Positions 1 to 9,396 of a DNA stretch of 47,857 nucleotides are shown piece by piece. The translations under genes were made by a program, and so were the position numbers. A model generated the notes under the pieces. That model was not told the DNA's origin and ran no database searches. It saw nothing but the letters and a program-made list of their open reading frames with translations. Source of the DNA: Bacteroidota bacterium. Lineage in GTDB: Bacteria > Bacteroidota > Bacteroidia > Bacteroidales > Paludibacteraceae. The DNA lies in the NCBI GenBank assembly GCA_030706455.1, contig JAUZOL010000008.1, forward strand, positions 1 through 47,857, in the 5' to 3' direction. Each line of letters opens with the position of its first letter. The stretch's first letter is position 1.

Positions 1-390
1 AGCAAAGACGCTTACGGAGAATATGACGACGAAAATCTGGTCGATCTGCCCCGTGAAATCTTTGAAGTAGACGGCAAACTGGATGAAAATATGGTTTTTG
101 TAGGTAACGTTGTTCCTTTGATGGACTCTGACGGCACCCGCATCAACGCTCAGGTTGTTGAAATCAGCGACAAAACTGTCAAAGTTGACTTTAACCATCC
201 TCTTGCAGGCGAAACTTTGCACTTCAAAGGCTCTGTACTGGAAGTTCGTGATGCTACAGAACAAGAACTGGCTTCGTTTATGGGAGGCGGTTGCAGCGGT
301 GGCTGTTCAGGCTGCGGCGGTGGTTGCGGCGACGACCATGATGCTGAAGGTTCAAGCTGTGGCTGTGGCGACGATTGCGACTGCAAATAA
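1..390 (+). CDS. SlyD-type FKBP peptidyl-prolyl isomerase, 3' part
   Basis: The 5' end lies outside the window; 129 codons remain and end in TAA. The visible part reads as the end of the IF (insert-in-flap) domain and the last FKBP strands of SlyD, including the LAGETLHFK segment typical of the family (NHPLAGKTLxF in E. coli SlyD). SlyD proteins catalyse cis-trans prolyl isomerisation and act as cytoplasmic folding helpers. The last 35 or so residues form a Gly/Cys/Asp tail with eight cysteines and a histidine, like the nickel- and zinc-binding tail of SlyD, so metal binding is likely. A strong hairpin plus T-run follows, so this is probably the last gene of its transcript. Confidence 0.85.
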   Translation, partial: SKDAYGEYDDENLVDLPREIFEVDGKLDENMVFVGNVVPLMDSDGTRINAQVVEISDKTVKVDFNHPLAGETLHFKGSVLEVRDATEQELASFMGGGCSGGCSGCGGGCGDDHDAEGSSCGCGDDCDCK

Positions 391-414
391 GCTATCCACA
401 GAATAATCTTACAC

Positions 415-473
415 GAGGTGAGAGGTGAACAATCCTGCTGCAGGATGCCGTTTCACTTCTCACCTTGTTTTTT
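415..473 (+). terminator. Rho-independent terminator after the SlyD-type gene
   Basis: Long inverted repeat: the left arm at 415-430 (gaggtgagaggtgaac) pairs with 450-466, with an inner ATCCTG/CAGGAT stem, followed by TTTTTT at 468-473. It lies 25 bp after the stop codon of the upstream gene and well before aroC. Confidence 0.8.
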
Positions 474-558
474 AGGGTTAAGTACCACAAAGTCCGCTTT
501 TGCAACAATCTGATTACCGAATCCTTGTTACTCTTTATTCACTTCTCATTACTACATT

Positions 559-1632
559 ATGTCCAACACTTTCGGAAATATATACAAATTAACCTCTTAT
601 GGCGAATCGCATGGCGCTGCTGTAGGCGGAGTGATTGACGGATGCCCTGCCGGTATCGAAATCGACATGGAGTTTATTCAGAACGAACTGAACCGGCGCC
701 GTCCGGGACAGTCAAACATTGTTACTCCACGTAAAGAACCCGACGAAGTGGAATTCCTTTCCGGTATTTTTGAAGGCAAAACAACGGGAGTGCCTATCGG
801 ATTCATCATTCGTAACACCAACCAGCATTCATCCGATTACGATAATCTTCGCGAAACATATCGCCCTTCACATGCTGATTTTACATATCAGACCAAATAT
901 GGAGTGCGCGATCACCGTGGAGGAGGCCGCAGCTCAGCCCGCGAAACCATTGCGCGAGTGGTTGCCGGCGCTATTGCCAAACTCGCACTCCGTTCAACCG
1001 GAGTTCAGATCAACGCGTTCACCTCGCAGGTAGGTTCAATTGCGCTTCCGGGTCGCTATACCGATTACGACCTGAGCAAAACGGAAGAGAGCATTGTACG
1101 CTGTCCTGATCCTGCCACTTCCGACAAAATGGAAGAGTTGATCCGCGAAATACGCAAAAACGGAGATACCATCGGCGGCATTATTACCTGTGTGGCCAAA
1201 AACGTTCCTGTGGGTTGGGGAGAACCAGTATTTGGCAAGCTTCATGCTGCACTGGGAGGCGCCATGCTCTCGATCAACGCAGTAAAAGGTTTTGATTACG
1301 GAAGCGGCTTTGACGGAATCCCTTACAAAGGATCTGAATCCAACGACGTTTTCATCAATCAGGATGGCAAAATAACAACTACCACCAACCGTTCGGGTGG
1401 TATTCAGGGTGGCATTTCCAATGGTCAGGACATCTATTTCCGGGTGGTATTCAAACCGGTTGCCACGATCCTGATGGAACAAGACACCGTAGATATCCAT
1501 GGCAATGAAACCGTACTGAAGGCTCGCGGTCGTCATGATGCCTGCGTTCTGCCCCGTGCCGTTCCCATTGTAGAAGCAATGACAGCAATGACTCTGCTTG
1601 ACTACTGTTTACTGGCAAAAACAAACCACTGA
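559..1632 (+). CDS. aroC: chorismate synthase
   Basis: 357 aa, the usual length. It catalyses the last shikimate step, 5-enolpyruvylshikimate-3-phosphate to chorismate, using reduced FMN, in the cytoplasm. Family signatures are clear: SYGESHG at residues 13-19, [11 protein letters not shown] at 120-130, and the C-terminal [17 protein letters not shown] block. The ATG at 559 begins directly at the conserved N-terminus (MSNTFG), so the start is secure. It stands alone, with a terminator upstream and a 75-bp spacer downstream. The product feeds aromatic amino acid, folate and menaquinone synthesis. Confidence 0.97.
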   Translation: MSNTFGNIYKLTSYGESHGAAVGGVIDGCPAGIEIDMEFIQNELNRRRPGQSNIVTPRKEPDEVEFLSGIFEGKTTGVPIGFIIRNTNQHSSDYDNLRETYRPSHADFTYQTKYGVRDHRGGGRSSARETIARVVAGAIAKLALRSTGVQINAFTSQVGSIALPGRYTDYDLSKTEESIVRCPDPATSDKMEELIREIRKNGDTIGGIITCVAKNVPVGWGEPVFGKLHAALGGAMLSINAVKGFDYGSGFDGIPYKGSESNDVFINQDGKITTTTNRSGGIQGGISNGQDIYFRVVFKPVATILMEQDTVDIHGNETVLKARGRHDACVLPRAVPIVEAMTAMTLLDYCLLAKTNH

Positions 1633-1707
1633 ACAATTGACCATTGAAAGATTTACGATTTACCATTGAACAACCCATTTGTTGAATGACAATCAAATAC
1701 TTCCGCC

Positions 1708-2397
1708 ATGAAAAATTTTATTATCAAATCCGGCATTATCGTTGCCTTATTGCTTAGTTGCCATTTTACTCACGCACAGGATTGGCCTAATTTAAGCAGA
1801 TTCTCCAACGAGAATGCAGCCCTGAAAGCACCTGCAAAAAATGAAGCGAGAGTTGTCTTTATGGGAAACTCCATCACCGAAGGATGGATTAAGAAACATC
1901 CTGAATTTTTCGCCGGCAAACCTTATCTCGATAGAGGAATCAGCGGACAGACCACACCTCAAATGCTGATTCGTTTTCGCGCCGATGTAATCCACCTGCA
2001 ACCTAAAGTTGTGGTGATACTTGCAGGCACGAATGACATTGCAGGCAACACCGGCCCGTCAACACTGGAAATGATAGAAGACAATATTGCCTCTATGACT
2101 GAAATAGCTCAGGCCAACGGAATCAAAGTGGTTCTTTCGTCTGTACTGCCGGTATACGATTATCCATGGAAAAAAGGGCTGGAACCTGCCGAAAAAATCA
2201 TTGCTCTCAATGCATGGATCAAAGAATATTGCGCAAAGAAAAAGATCATTTATGTGGATTATTTCAGCGCAATGGTTGATGAACGCAAAGGATTAAAAGC
2301 CGAACTGACTTACGATGGTGTTCACCCTAACCTTACCGGCTACATGGTAATGGAACCTTTGGTGGAAAAAGCAATCCAAAAAGCTTTGTCAAAATAA
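1708..2397 (+). CDS. secreted SGNH/GDSL-family hydrolase
   Basis: 229 aa with an N-terminal signal peptide (hydrophobic residues 7-18, likely cleavage after THAQ at 21-24), so probably periplasmic or exported. The SGNH blocks are present: GNSITEGW with nucleophile Ser55, block II glycine at GISG (77-80), GTND with Asn109, and DGVH with Asp203 and His206. This set is typical of secreted esterases such as platelet-activating-factor acetylhydrolase-like and acetylxylan-esterase-like enzymes; the substrate cannot be told from sequence. Six bases separate its stop from the TTG before the macrodomain gene, so the two may be co-transcribed. Confidence 0.88.
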   Translation: MKNFIIKSGIIVALLLSCHFTHAQDWPNLSRFSNENAALKAPAKNEARVVFMGNSITEGWIKKHPEFFAGKPYLDRGISGQTTPQMLIRFRADVIHLQPKVVVILAGTNDIAGNTGPSTLEMIEDNIASMTEIAQANGIKVVLSSVLPVYDYPWKKGLEPAEKIIALNAWIKEYCAKKKIIYVDYFSAMVDERKGLKAELTYDGVHPNLTGYMVMEPLVEKAIQKALSK

Positions 2398-2409
2398 AAA
2401 CCGTTGTCT

Positions 2410-2943
2410 ATGCAATCTTCAAACAGTCGCATAGAAGTGCTACTGGGCGACATCACAAAGGTTCGTGTTGATGCCATTGTCAATGCCGCCAATTCGTCGC
2501 TCATGGGAGGCGGAGGAGTGGATGGAGCAATACATCGTGCCGGAGGGTCGGCCATTCTCGAAGAGTGCAAACGAATCGTTGCCCGGCAGGGAGGCTGCCC
2601 TACCGGCGAAGCTGTAATCACAACAGGCGGAAATCTACCCGCTAAATATGTCATACATACCGTCGGACCGGTTTGGCACGGAGGTAGCCATCAGGAAGAA
2701 GAAAAGCTTGCCGAATGCTATCTAAACTCGTTGAAATTAGCCGTTGCCAACCATTGTAAGACCATCGCATTTCCCAACATCAGCACCGGCGTCTACCACT
2801 TTCCGAAGGAAAAAGCTGCTCATATTGCAGTCCGCACCGTAAAGGAATTCCTTCAAAAAGAGACATCTATCGAAAAGGTTATTTTTGTCTGCTTCGATGC
2901 AGAAAACGCACTATTAACACAAGAAGAAATCAACAAAGCATGA
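2410..2943 (+). CDS. macrodomain protein, O-acetyl-ADP-ribose deacetylase type
   Basis: 177 aa from the ATG at 2410 (a TTG two codons earlier is a possible alternative). It is a stand-alone macrodomain of the YmdB/MacroD class: NAANSS at 25-30, the glycine loop [10 protein letters not shown] at 33-42, and the second ADP-ribose loop FPNISTGVY at 121-129. Such proteins hydrolyse O-acetyl-ADP-ribose and remove ADP-ribose from acidic residues in the cytoplasm. The stop overlaps the start of the next gene (ATGA), so translation is coupled to a nucleoside-phosphorylase-like protein, which fits a role in NAD or ADP-ribose metabolite turnover (inference). Confidence 0.92.
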   Translation: MQSSNSRIEVLLGDITKVRVDAIVNAANSSLMGGGGVDGAIHRAGGSAILEECKRIVARQGGCPTGEAVITTGGNLPAKYVIHTVGPVWHGGSHQEEEKLAECYLNSLKLAVANHCKTIAFPNISTGVYHFPKEKAAHIAVRTVKEFLQKETSIEKVIFVCFDAENALLTQEEINKA

Positions 2944-3491
2944 ATATCTTAGTCACCTATGCCATCCCACAGGAACGCGTTGCCGTATCTTTCCCCGGTT
3001 GCACCATCACTTACTGCGAAACCGGCATTGGCAAAGTAAATGCACTATTGGCTGTTGTTGATGCAATCGGGATACAAACGCCCGATTTAATACTCAATAT
3101 CGGCACTGCGGGTTCGGTCGACCGTGACGTGGATTCTATCGTAATTTGCGACACATTTGTGGATAGGGACATGAAGAAATGCAAGGATTTTGGAGTTGCC
3201 TATCACCTTGACTTCAAAGAGGAGCTACACGACATTCCCGTTATCAATCACTGGAACAAGAACAATACCTGCAATACGGGAGACTCGTTCGTCACCCGCG
3301 TAATTGATGAAGCAGACGCTTTTGACATGGAGAACTTCGCCGTAGCTGCATTGTGCAAACGACGTCACATTCCATTCGTTTCCGTGAAATACATTACAGA
3401 CAAAATCGGAGAAAATTCGGTCAAACACTGGGAAGACAAACTGGAAGATGCCCAAAAGGGACTTCAGGCTTTCTTCCATAGCCAGAAATAA
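2940..3491 (+). CDS. MTA/SAH nucleosidase-like (nucleoside phosphorylase superfamily) protein
   Basis: 183 aa with the PNP/UDP-phosphorylase fold signature: [11 protein letters not shown] at 50-60, GDSFVT at 114-119, [10 protein letters not shown] at 129-138 and YITD at 151-154. Residues matching the catalytic set of MTA/SAH nucleosidase are present: Glu12, Met130-Glu131 for the ribose, and general acid Asp154. It is shorter than the usual 230 aa or so and lacks part of the middle, so the base specificity is uncertain; a nucleosidase or an AMP/futalosine-type relative is possible. It overlaps the macrodomain gene by four bases (ATGA). Confidence 0.75.
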   Translation: MNILVTYAIPQERVAVSFPGCTITYCETGIGKVNALLAVVDAIGIQTPDLILNIGTAGSVDRDVDSIVICDTFVDRDMKKCKDFGVAYHLDFKEELHDIPVINHWNKNNTCNTGDSFVTRVIDEADAFDMENFAVAALCKRRHIPFVSVKYITDKIGENSVKHWEDKLEDAQKGLQAFFHSQK

Positions 3492-3881
3492 GTTTCATTT
3501 ACAGCAAGAAGCGCCGGCTTGTTCTATTCTCACCAGCAACAGAGCCATACGCAAAATTCCAATCCATCTCACACGCAACTCAGACCCAGAGAAACATAAC
3601 TCCGTCCTTCAGGGCGGAGTCTTCAACACCTTATTCTATTCGGGCTTTAGCCCTGAATTCCTTTTGTATTATCATGGCTAAAGCCACATTTGCCTTCGTC
3701 TTATGCTCCGCCCTGAAGGACGGAGTTATAATAATCCTGCTGTCGCACCCTTTTGCGCAAATTTAGCAAAAGCGTAACTTGTATCAAAAACCAGCGTGGA
3801 TTGCATCCACAAACAACATGCAGCAATCGCTAAATCCAAGGGGACGGATGAATTCCCTATTGATGCGCCAAAAATATATTC
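3492..3881. repeat. 390-bp spacer holding a rearranged copy of dispersed repeat R1
   Basis: There is no credible gene here. Positions 3560-3660 carry the R1 core (ACTCAGACCCAGAG, then the hairpin CTCCGTCC-TTCA-GGGCGGAG, then GGGCTTTAGCCC). An inverted copy of the same core follows at about 3677-3731, ending in GGACGGAGTTATA. Positions 3755-3845 then match the segment that begins the other R1 copies (GCGCAAATTTAGCAAAAGCG). The module order therefore differs from the copies at 8939 and 10317. The inverted pair could fold into one long stem between the convergent genes on either side. Confidence 0.75.
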
Positions 3882-5588
3882 TTATTGATCCTGATATAAG
3901 AACACGAGTTGCCCTCCCGGATAAGAGTGAGAACTGGGGACCACTACATACGTTTTATTTCCAAACTCAAAGAAAAAATGATACGAGTAACCAGAACCCG
4001 GATAATTGCTTACATGCGTCCATGAATTTAGGCTAACATCATACCTGTACAATGACTCTCCTCCCTGCAAAATATAGGCTGTGTTATTCATCACAAACCC
4101 CTTATCCGGCAAAGAACTATACACATCATCTGTAAAGTCATTTGTACCTAAATAGGTCCATGAGTCGGTTGACGCAACATACCTATACGTACTTCCATAA
4201 ATAACAGCATATACTGTATTGCTTAAAACGAATGTATAACCGAAATCAGACAGAAAACTTGCCGGAAAATCATGCATGCGTGTATACTTTTCGTTATCAA
4301 AATCGCATTTCCACAATTGTTGATTTTCTGTTAATACGTATATCTCGCCATTCAGTCTAAAATAGGTCACAAATTTGGAACTAAAAGGAAGATTATTTTT
4401 TTGTATCCAGGTATGATTAATCAGATCATATCGCCACAAATCTCCAAAAGGCGTCAGAGAATTATAACCTCCTATCATATAAACATAATTGCCCGACGTA
4501 ATAAATACAGATGCATTCCGACGAATACCCGGAAAAAGATCGCCTGAAAGCGCTTTCCAGCTATCAGCTGATGGTGTATATTCATACATTAATAATGTAT
4601 TGTATTCCAGAAAATACCCTTTCCCGTTGTAAACAAATCCATTGTTATTGTAGCACCAGCCATCCGGACATCTCGAAGCCATTTGTGTCCATGGTGTCAA
4701 AATAGTAAATTGTTTGGAATAAGTAACAGACTTCATCCCTACTGTTACCTGAATATCACCGGTTATATTATTCAATAAATAAGCATACGGAATAGGAATC
4801 AACACATCAAGCTGATTAGATGTCGAATTAAAAGAGCAGCTTACATTATATCCGGCTAAATAGACACCTGTAGCTTTATTGTTATGAGTCAAATTGCTAC
4901 CAGATATAATCAAGTGCGTTCCCGAATATCCGGATAATGCAGAAACGGATGAAATTGTTGGTCCGTCGACGAAAAAACTAACCGGATCACTTTGATAAGA
5001 TCCTGCTTTCACATATACGGTAGTACTGCCAGAAAACTTTTGCTCTGGAAGTCGAAAACTTATCGATGAATTCGTTGACGATTCAACAGTAGCCTGAACT
5101 GAATTAACATATACGCTATTATTAGCAGTTTTATTGCTGAAATTATTTCCGGTAATGGTTATTAAGTCACCATCAAAACCGCTTTCTGGAGATATTTTAT
5201 TGATTGTAGGAGTGCTACTACCCATAGCTGTAAAATCGACGGCACTACCTAACACTGTATTACTTGCCGTTTTCACATAAGCACGACAGGTATATCGCGT
5301 ACCATTTTGCAAATCCGAGGTAATACGAATGGTGAATTTTTTGATATCGGTTAGCCCCGACAGACTATACGTATATTGTTCGGACGAAGTACTCCAGATA
5401 AAACCATAATCAACAATTTGGTCCTTACCATACGATTCTATTTCTGCGTTCAGGGTAACCCCGGATGCATTGATATCCGTCACTGCTTTGGTAATAACAT
5501 ATGGATATGCTTTTGTCTCAACCTCCAGATCGGAACATCCCCAACAAAGGAGAATCATAGCAAAAAGCAGCAGATATAACTTATTCAT
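3882..5588 (-). CDS. surface lipoprotein with IPT/TIG and Kelch-type repeats
   Basis: 568 aa. A lipoprotein signal ends at Cys18 (LLCWGC), so the protein is probably anchored in the outer membrane. After it come a beta-sandwich region (about 30-120), two IPT/TIG domains (about 125-205 and 206-295, each with an SG-(D/H)LI-I-G-N/S-N/L motif), and a C-terminal beta-propeller-like region (300-568) with repeated Kelch blades (IGGYNSL, WRYDLINHTW, YRYDVSLNSW). Bacteroidota use this architecture for binding glycans or proteins at the surface; no ligand can be named. It lies 3 bp after the barrel gene and is probably in the same operon. Confidence 0.82.
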   Translation of the reverse strand: MNKLYLLLFAMILLCWGCSDLEVETKAYPYVITKAVTDINASGVTLNAEIESYGKDQIVDYGFIWSTSSEQYTYSLSGLTDIKKFTIRITSDLQNGTRYTCRAYVKTASNTVLGSAVDFTAMGSSTPTINKISPESGFDGDLITITGNNFSNKTANNSVYVNSVQATVESSTNSSISFRLPEQKFSGSTTVYVKAGSYQSDPVSFFVDGPTISSVSALSGYSGTHLIISGSNLTHNNKATGVYLAGYNVSCSFNSTSNQLDVLIPIPYAYLLNNITGDIQVTVGMKSVTYSKQFTILTPWTQMASRCPDGWCYNNNGFVYNGKGYFLEYNTLLMYEYTPSADSWKALSGDLFPGIRRNASVFITSGNYVYMIGGYNSLTPFGDLWRYDLINHTWIQKNNLPFSSKFVTYFRLNGEIYVLTENQQLWKCDFDNEKYTRMHDFPASFLSDFGYTFVLSNTVYAVIYGSTYRYVASTDSWTYLGTNDFTDDVYSSLPDKGFVMNNTAYILQGGESLYRYDVSLNSWTHVSNYPGSGYSYHFFFEFGNKTYVVVPSSHSYPGGQLVFLYQDQ

Positions 5589-5591
5589 AGA

Positions 5592-6704
5592 TCAGATGTT
5601 ATAGGATAGAAGAAATTGTAAATGGTTACTTATTATATCATTAGCAGAAGAAAGTCCGGTATGGATAAGATATCTAATTTCGACCGACAAAGAATGTTTA
5701 TAGTTCAGTCTGTATTCTGCGCCCGCTCCAATGGCAATGCCAATCTGATGAGATGTGATAAACTGATCACTATTGGTATGGTTTATATCAATAACAGAAG
5801 TCGAAGTATTGGTATATGCCACACTCAGTAACCCTTTGTTCCGTATAATATTGCCATACATCAAGCCGCCATTCACAAAAGGGAAAAAAGACCTAAATGT
5901 GGTTGTGTATCGCAATAAAACCGGCAAACTTATTGAGGTGGCATTTACAACGAGATCATAATCACTACTCCCTTGTTTTGTAGAATAGCGAAATCTGTTT
6001 TTAGCAACGGAGAGTTCGGAATGAATGGAAAAGTTAGTAGTGCTAAGAGGATAATCAACAAAAATTCCGAGTAATGCATCCAACGTTGGTGTATAATCAA
6101 AATTATTCAGAGCGTTATTATTCAATGAACTCTTCAAGGATAACCTGCTCACTTCACCTCCCACAAGTACACCCCATTTAAAATAGGCAATATGGTCGGT
6201 TTTACAAAAATCGGTTGAAGAAAAATAGCGCTCAAATGCAAGCTTAGAGTACGATAGATTTTTGAGTTTTTCCTTATTGGTTTGGCAATGTGCGGTACAA
6301 TCTTCTATTACCTGCCGATAATTATTTTCTGACAATTCAATGAGCCTATCATTCTTTTTTTCAACAAAAAATGAATTACGTTGATGTCCGGCAAAATAAT
6401 AAACGAATGGTGATTCTGAATTTAATCGTAACAAAAAGAATTTTTGCAACTTCCCATCAATTTCAATTGATTTAGAGAAATATTTCTGTCCATTCATTCC
6501 ATATTCGGTTACCTCATTTGGCGTAAATATTCGTATCGAATCCTGTATCTGAGCCTTACAAGAAATCGCATTATTCTTTTCTCCCTGATCCACAATGGAT
6601 AATCCTCCCATAACAAGCATATCTCCTCTCACATAATAATCGGACTGGGCATAAATTGGTAACGCACTGATTAATGTAAAAATAAAGCAGAGATATTTTT
6701 TCAT
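5592..6704 (-). CDS. outer-membrane beta-barrel protein
   Basis: 370 aa with a signal peptide (MKKYLCFIFTLISALPIYAQ, cleavage after AQ). The first half (20-165) is a soluble region. The second half alternates aromatic and polar residues in strands typical of OmpA/PorT-like barrels (for example PLSTTNFSIHSELSVAK, FPFVNGGLMYGNI, IGIAIGAGAEYRLNYK) and ends in a short strand near the C-terminus (FLLSYNI). No specific function is recognised. Only 3 bp separate it from the IPT/Kelch lipoprotein, which suggests a two-gene envelope unit made of a barrel and a surface-exposed partner. Confidence 0.7.
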   Translation of the reverse strand: MKKYLCFIFTLISALPIYAQSDYYVRGDMLVMGGLSIVDQGEKNNAISCKAQIQDSIRIFTPNEVTEYGMNGQKYFSKSIEIDGKLQKFFLLRLNSESPFVYYFAGHQRNSFFVEKKNDRLIELSENNYRQVIEDCTAHCQTNKEKLKNLSYSKLAFERYFSSTDFCKTDHIAYFKWGVLVGGEVSRLSLKSSLNNNALNNFDYTPTLDALLGIFVDYPLSTTNFSIHSELSVAKNRFRYSTKQGSSDYDLVVNATSISLPVLLRYTTTFRSFFPFVNGGLMYGNIIRNKGLLSVAYTNTSTSVIDINHTNSDQFITSHQIGIAIGAGAEYRLNYKHSLSVEIRYLIHTGLSSANDIISNHLQFLLSYNI

Positions 6705-7129
6705 AGTAAGATTATTTTGTCTGTTTGCATTATTTTCATTCTGAAACAGAAGTCATTTCGGCTTTTTACAATGTTACTCCAACGGGACTTTCGATTCGTG
6801 AATATTACTACTAAAGGAGCATTTATTCAGCTTCAGAGAAGCGATTCCCGATAGATATCGGGAGGTAAAAAATGGTTGAACAATGTTTTAGAGCTCCATA
6901 CGAGGAGCGAAATTGCATCATTTTAGAAAAGTCAAGATGACTTCTATATATTTTAATCTCTTCTTGCATTAACCGAGACAAACAATTTTTACTATTTCAT
7001 TTATGCTCTGGACTAGCCTTTCCCTATTTTCCAAACCAGTGTCTCCTGGTTCTGTTTAATCATTAGCCCGGTTTCACCCTTAAGAGATGAAGACTAATAA
7101 TCTATTCTTTTCTTGCCTCAATGTTTTTA
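6705..7129. repeat. 425-bp spacer with dispersed repeat R2, copy 1
   Basis: There is no gene. Positions about 6757-6935 match the spacer at 17938-18135 (shared blocks: AAAGGAGCATTTATT, AGCTTCAGAGAAGCGAT, TTGAACAATGTTTTAGAGC, AGATGACTTC). Small hairpins lie inside it, for example CCCGATAGATATCGGG around 6847 and AACCAG/CTGGTT at 7034-7051. The remainder is unremarkable AT-rich sequence upstream of the barrel gene. Confidence 0.75.
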
Positions 7130-8215
7130 TTAATGCTTTGTAATGATTTTGATTACTCCATCAGTGCAGCTTTCTCCATTGCGAGAGGGTTCAATAATCT
7201 CAATTTTTTTAATAGTTCCCGGCTGCAAATCGAATAATTTTTGCTGAAGGGAGGGATCTTTTCCTACAGCAACACCATCCAGCTCATATTCTGCAAAAGG
7301 ATGCGTAACAATCCAGTTATGAGTTTGTTTATGAATATATTTCAAGCCTTTATGCGTTTGTTCATTGGTGGTAAAACGAATGATGCCACTAAAATGAAGC
7401 GTACCCTTACAGTCGGCTATCTCTTTTTTGTCTATATCGACACCGGCCACCAGACTCATATCCACATCATCGCCATTACGGGAGTACTGAGCCACCCCAT
7501 CGATAATATTTAAAGGTTCCGCTTCATTGTCCGGCACAGTGTCTACCGGAAGACGAAGCGTCTGACTGATGTCGAAATAAAAGCCTTTGATTCCCGCTTT
7601 GTTCTCTCCCACTTCCAGATAATCGCAATTCGAATCGGTAAGTGTCTGTTGCCCGCCAAAACGATAACCCAACGCCTTTAACAAACCATACTCGTGATTG
7701 ATGGCGATAACATGCCATGCCGTTTTCTCTGTCAATCCGTCGCCTGACGAAAGAATCGTTTCCATCACCATTTCATATTGCTTCTTATACCGAAGCGACT
7801 CTTCCGTATCTCCGGTCTTTGAAAGAGCTTCCGACAAACGTAACAGATCGTCAGGATTGAAGGGAAATTTTCGCAAACACTCTTTTTCATAAGCGATCAG
7901 TGCGCCATATTCTTCCTTCGAAAGCGCATCTTTTTTCAATAGTTTTTGTATTGAATCCGGCACTGAAGCAAACTGACGGGGGGTATAGTCGTGAGAAGAT
8001 AAGAAGCCATAATAAAGCATCTGGTAATCTTTGAGTGATAAGGTAGTGTCGCCTTTCTGATAGCGATTCATCAATACCGGATAGAAATAGGACGAATTAG
8101 AATCGTTGGTGGCAGCTTCAATTCTTCTGTATTCGGGTGCCTGAAAAGCAGATTTTTGGCCTGAAACTGAAACTGTAGCCAGACCACAAAGTAGTACGAA
8201 TAAAAATGTTTTCAT
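7130..8215 (-). CDS. DUF4919-type secreted protein with a plug-like C-terminus
   Basis: 361 aa with a signal peptide (cleavage near VSG-Q). Residues 30-235 resemble DUF4919: a YPVLMNRYQKGDTTL segment, TPR-like helices around 115-155, and a block with WHVIAINHEYGLLKALG and a Y-F-D-I strand. The last 75 residues (YELDGVAVGKD...IKKIEIIEPS...CTDGVIKIITKH) read like the plug signature of TonB-dependent receptors, where a DG-P strand is followed by E-I/V-L and G-V-I-I-T, but there is no barrel. A periplasmic or envelope location is likely and the function is unknown. Its neighbours are other exported proteins on the same strand. Confidence 0.68.
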   Translation of the reverse strand: MKTFLFVLLCGLATVSVSGQKSAFQAPEYRRIEAATNDSNSSYFYPVLMNRYQKGDTTLSLKDYQMLYYGFLSSHDYTPRQFASVPDSIQKLLKKDALSKEEYGALIAYEKECLRKFPFNPDDLLRLSEALSKTGDTEESLRYKKQYEMVMETILSSGDGLTEKTAWHVIAINHEYGLLKALGYRFGGQQTLTDSNCDYLEVGENKAGIKGFYFDISQTLRLPVDTVPDNEAEPLNIIDGVAQYSRNGDDVDMSLVAGVDIDKKEIADCKGTLHFSGIIRFTTNEQTHKGLKYIHKQTHNWIVTHPFAEYELDGVAVGKDPSLQQKLFDLQPGTIKKIEIIEPSRNGESCTDGVIKIITKH

Positions 8216-8345
8216 ATATCAGACGGTTAATCTTCTTTCTAAAACAGGTTGCAAAGCAATTGCTCTTTACTGCATATACCCATGTTTTTCATTTACTTTG
8301 CTTCAACCGAAGCCCGACAAAGAATTTATCTCGGTGGTATCATAA

Positions 8346-8918
8346 TCATTGCATCAACTCAAACGTATTGAAATAAGCATTCATTTTCTCTTCGCTAAAC
8401 AGCGATTTGAGACATAAAAAAGAGAGTGCATAGATTTTATTCCTGTTAAAAATCACCTTTCGGCATTCCATCAAACCACTCTCTTTCATTTCGAGTTTAT
8501 AATCGATTGCCGGAAGTCCTTTAAACGTGGATTGTTTCTGTTCCAACACTGTTTCATTATTGCCAATAAATGAATCTTCATTCATCTTTTTACTATACAT
8601 TTTCATGGCCGTCATCAAATCGGCAGATGCTACATTTTTGAGAGTCGGATAGAATTGTTCGCAAATAAAACGGTAAATGATATGATATTTAAGCAATACG
8701 GTATTAATCTCTTCATCGGCCGATAAGCGAATAGTTTTCACCTTAAGATGCGGAAAATCCATAGAAGATGTATCCGTCTCATATTCACATGGAAAATCCA
8801 CTTTACACTTCTTCTCCGGATTAACATAGGTAACGGCATTCACATAACCCGTTATATTCAGGAATAGAGCAATAAACACAATCAAAACTTTCATAATATG
8901 TTTATAATTCATTATCAT
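8346..8918 (-). CDS. small exported protein of unknown function
   Basis: 190 aa. An N-terminal hydrophobic stretch (about 9-24, KVLIVFIALFLNITGYVNA) looks like a signal peptide, with the start either at residue 1 or at a later Met (MNYKH or MKVLI). The mature part has alternating strands and helices ending in YKLEMKESG, RKVIFNRNKIYALSF and a final helix with FNTFELM, a layout like PsbP/MOG1-type domains; this is weak pattern similarity only. It is preceded by repeat R1 copy A and is likely a single-gene transcript. Confidence 0.6.
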   Translation of the reverse strand: MIMNYKHIMKVLIVFIALFLNITGYVNAVTYVNPEKKCKVDFPCEYETDTSSMDFPHLKVKTIRLSADEEINTVLLKYHIIYRFICEQFYPTLKNVASADLMTAMKMYSKKMNEDSFIGNNETVLEQKQSTFKGLPAIDYKLEMKESGLMECRKVIFNRNKIYALSFLCLKSLFSEEKMNAYFNTFELMQ

Positions 8919-8938
8919 TCAGAAAAGAAGCACCAATT

Positions 8939-9358
8939 GGCGCAAATTTCGCAATAGCGTAACTTGTGTCCAAAACCAGAGTGGTTTTCATCTACAAACA
9001 ACAATCAGCAAAGCTAATCAGTTATAAATGTATCATCCCGTATCAACGAAATTGATTCAATACACGCTACTCAGAACCAGAGGAACATAACTCCGTCCTT
9101 CAGGGCGGAGTCTACAAGACCTTATTCTTTTCGGGCTTTAGCCCTGATGCTTTAGTATTCTGCCCCAAACCCCTACAGGGGCTTCAATCTGCTTGCTATA
9201 ACCGATCTCATTTATCAAACTTTCCTGTTTGCACCGGACAAAGTCCCCTACAGGGGAATTGAAAATCAGCGAAGCTAATTAGGGGTAAATTAAGCTATGC
9301 CCTTCCACACTAACTTATCTCTTCTTAGCACAGATCAGGAGATATGCGCTAGCGATGA
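8939..9358 (+). repeat. Dispersed repeat R1, copy A (about 420 bp)
   Basis: Fills most of the gene-free stretch 8919-9396. It is nearly collinear with copy B at 10317-10738: GCGCAAATTTCGCAATAGCG start, CAGCAAAGCTAATCAGTTAT, hairpin CTCCGTCC-TTCA-GGGCGGAG, GGGCTTTAGCCC, two CCCCTACAGGGG hairpins, then the terminal module AGCACAGATCAGGAGATATG followed by CGCTAGCG. It contains at least five short stem-loops and no reading frame that looks like a gene. Confidence 0.88.
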
Positions 9359-9396
9359 TTTTCAATTCACACGAGAATGGATGTGTTTTTTGCTTT

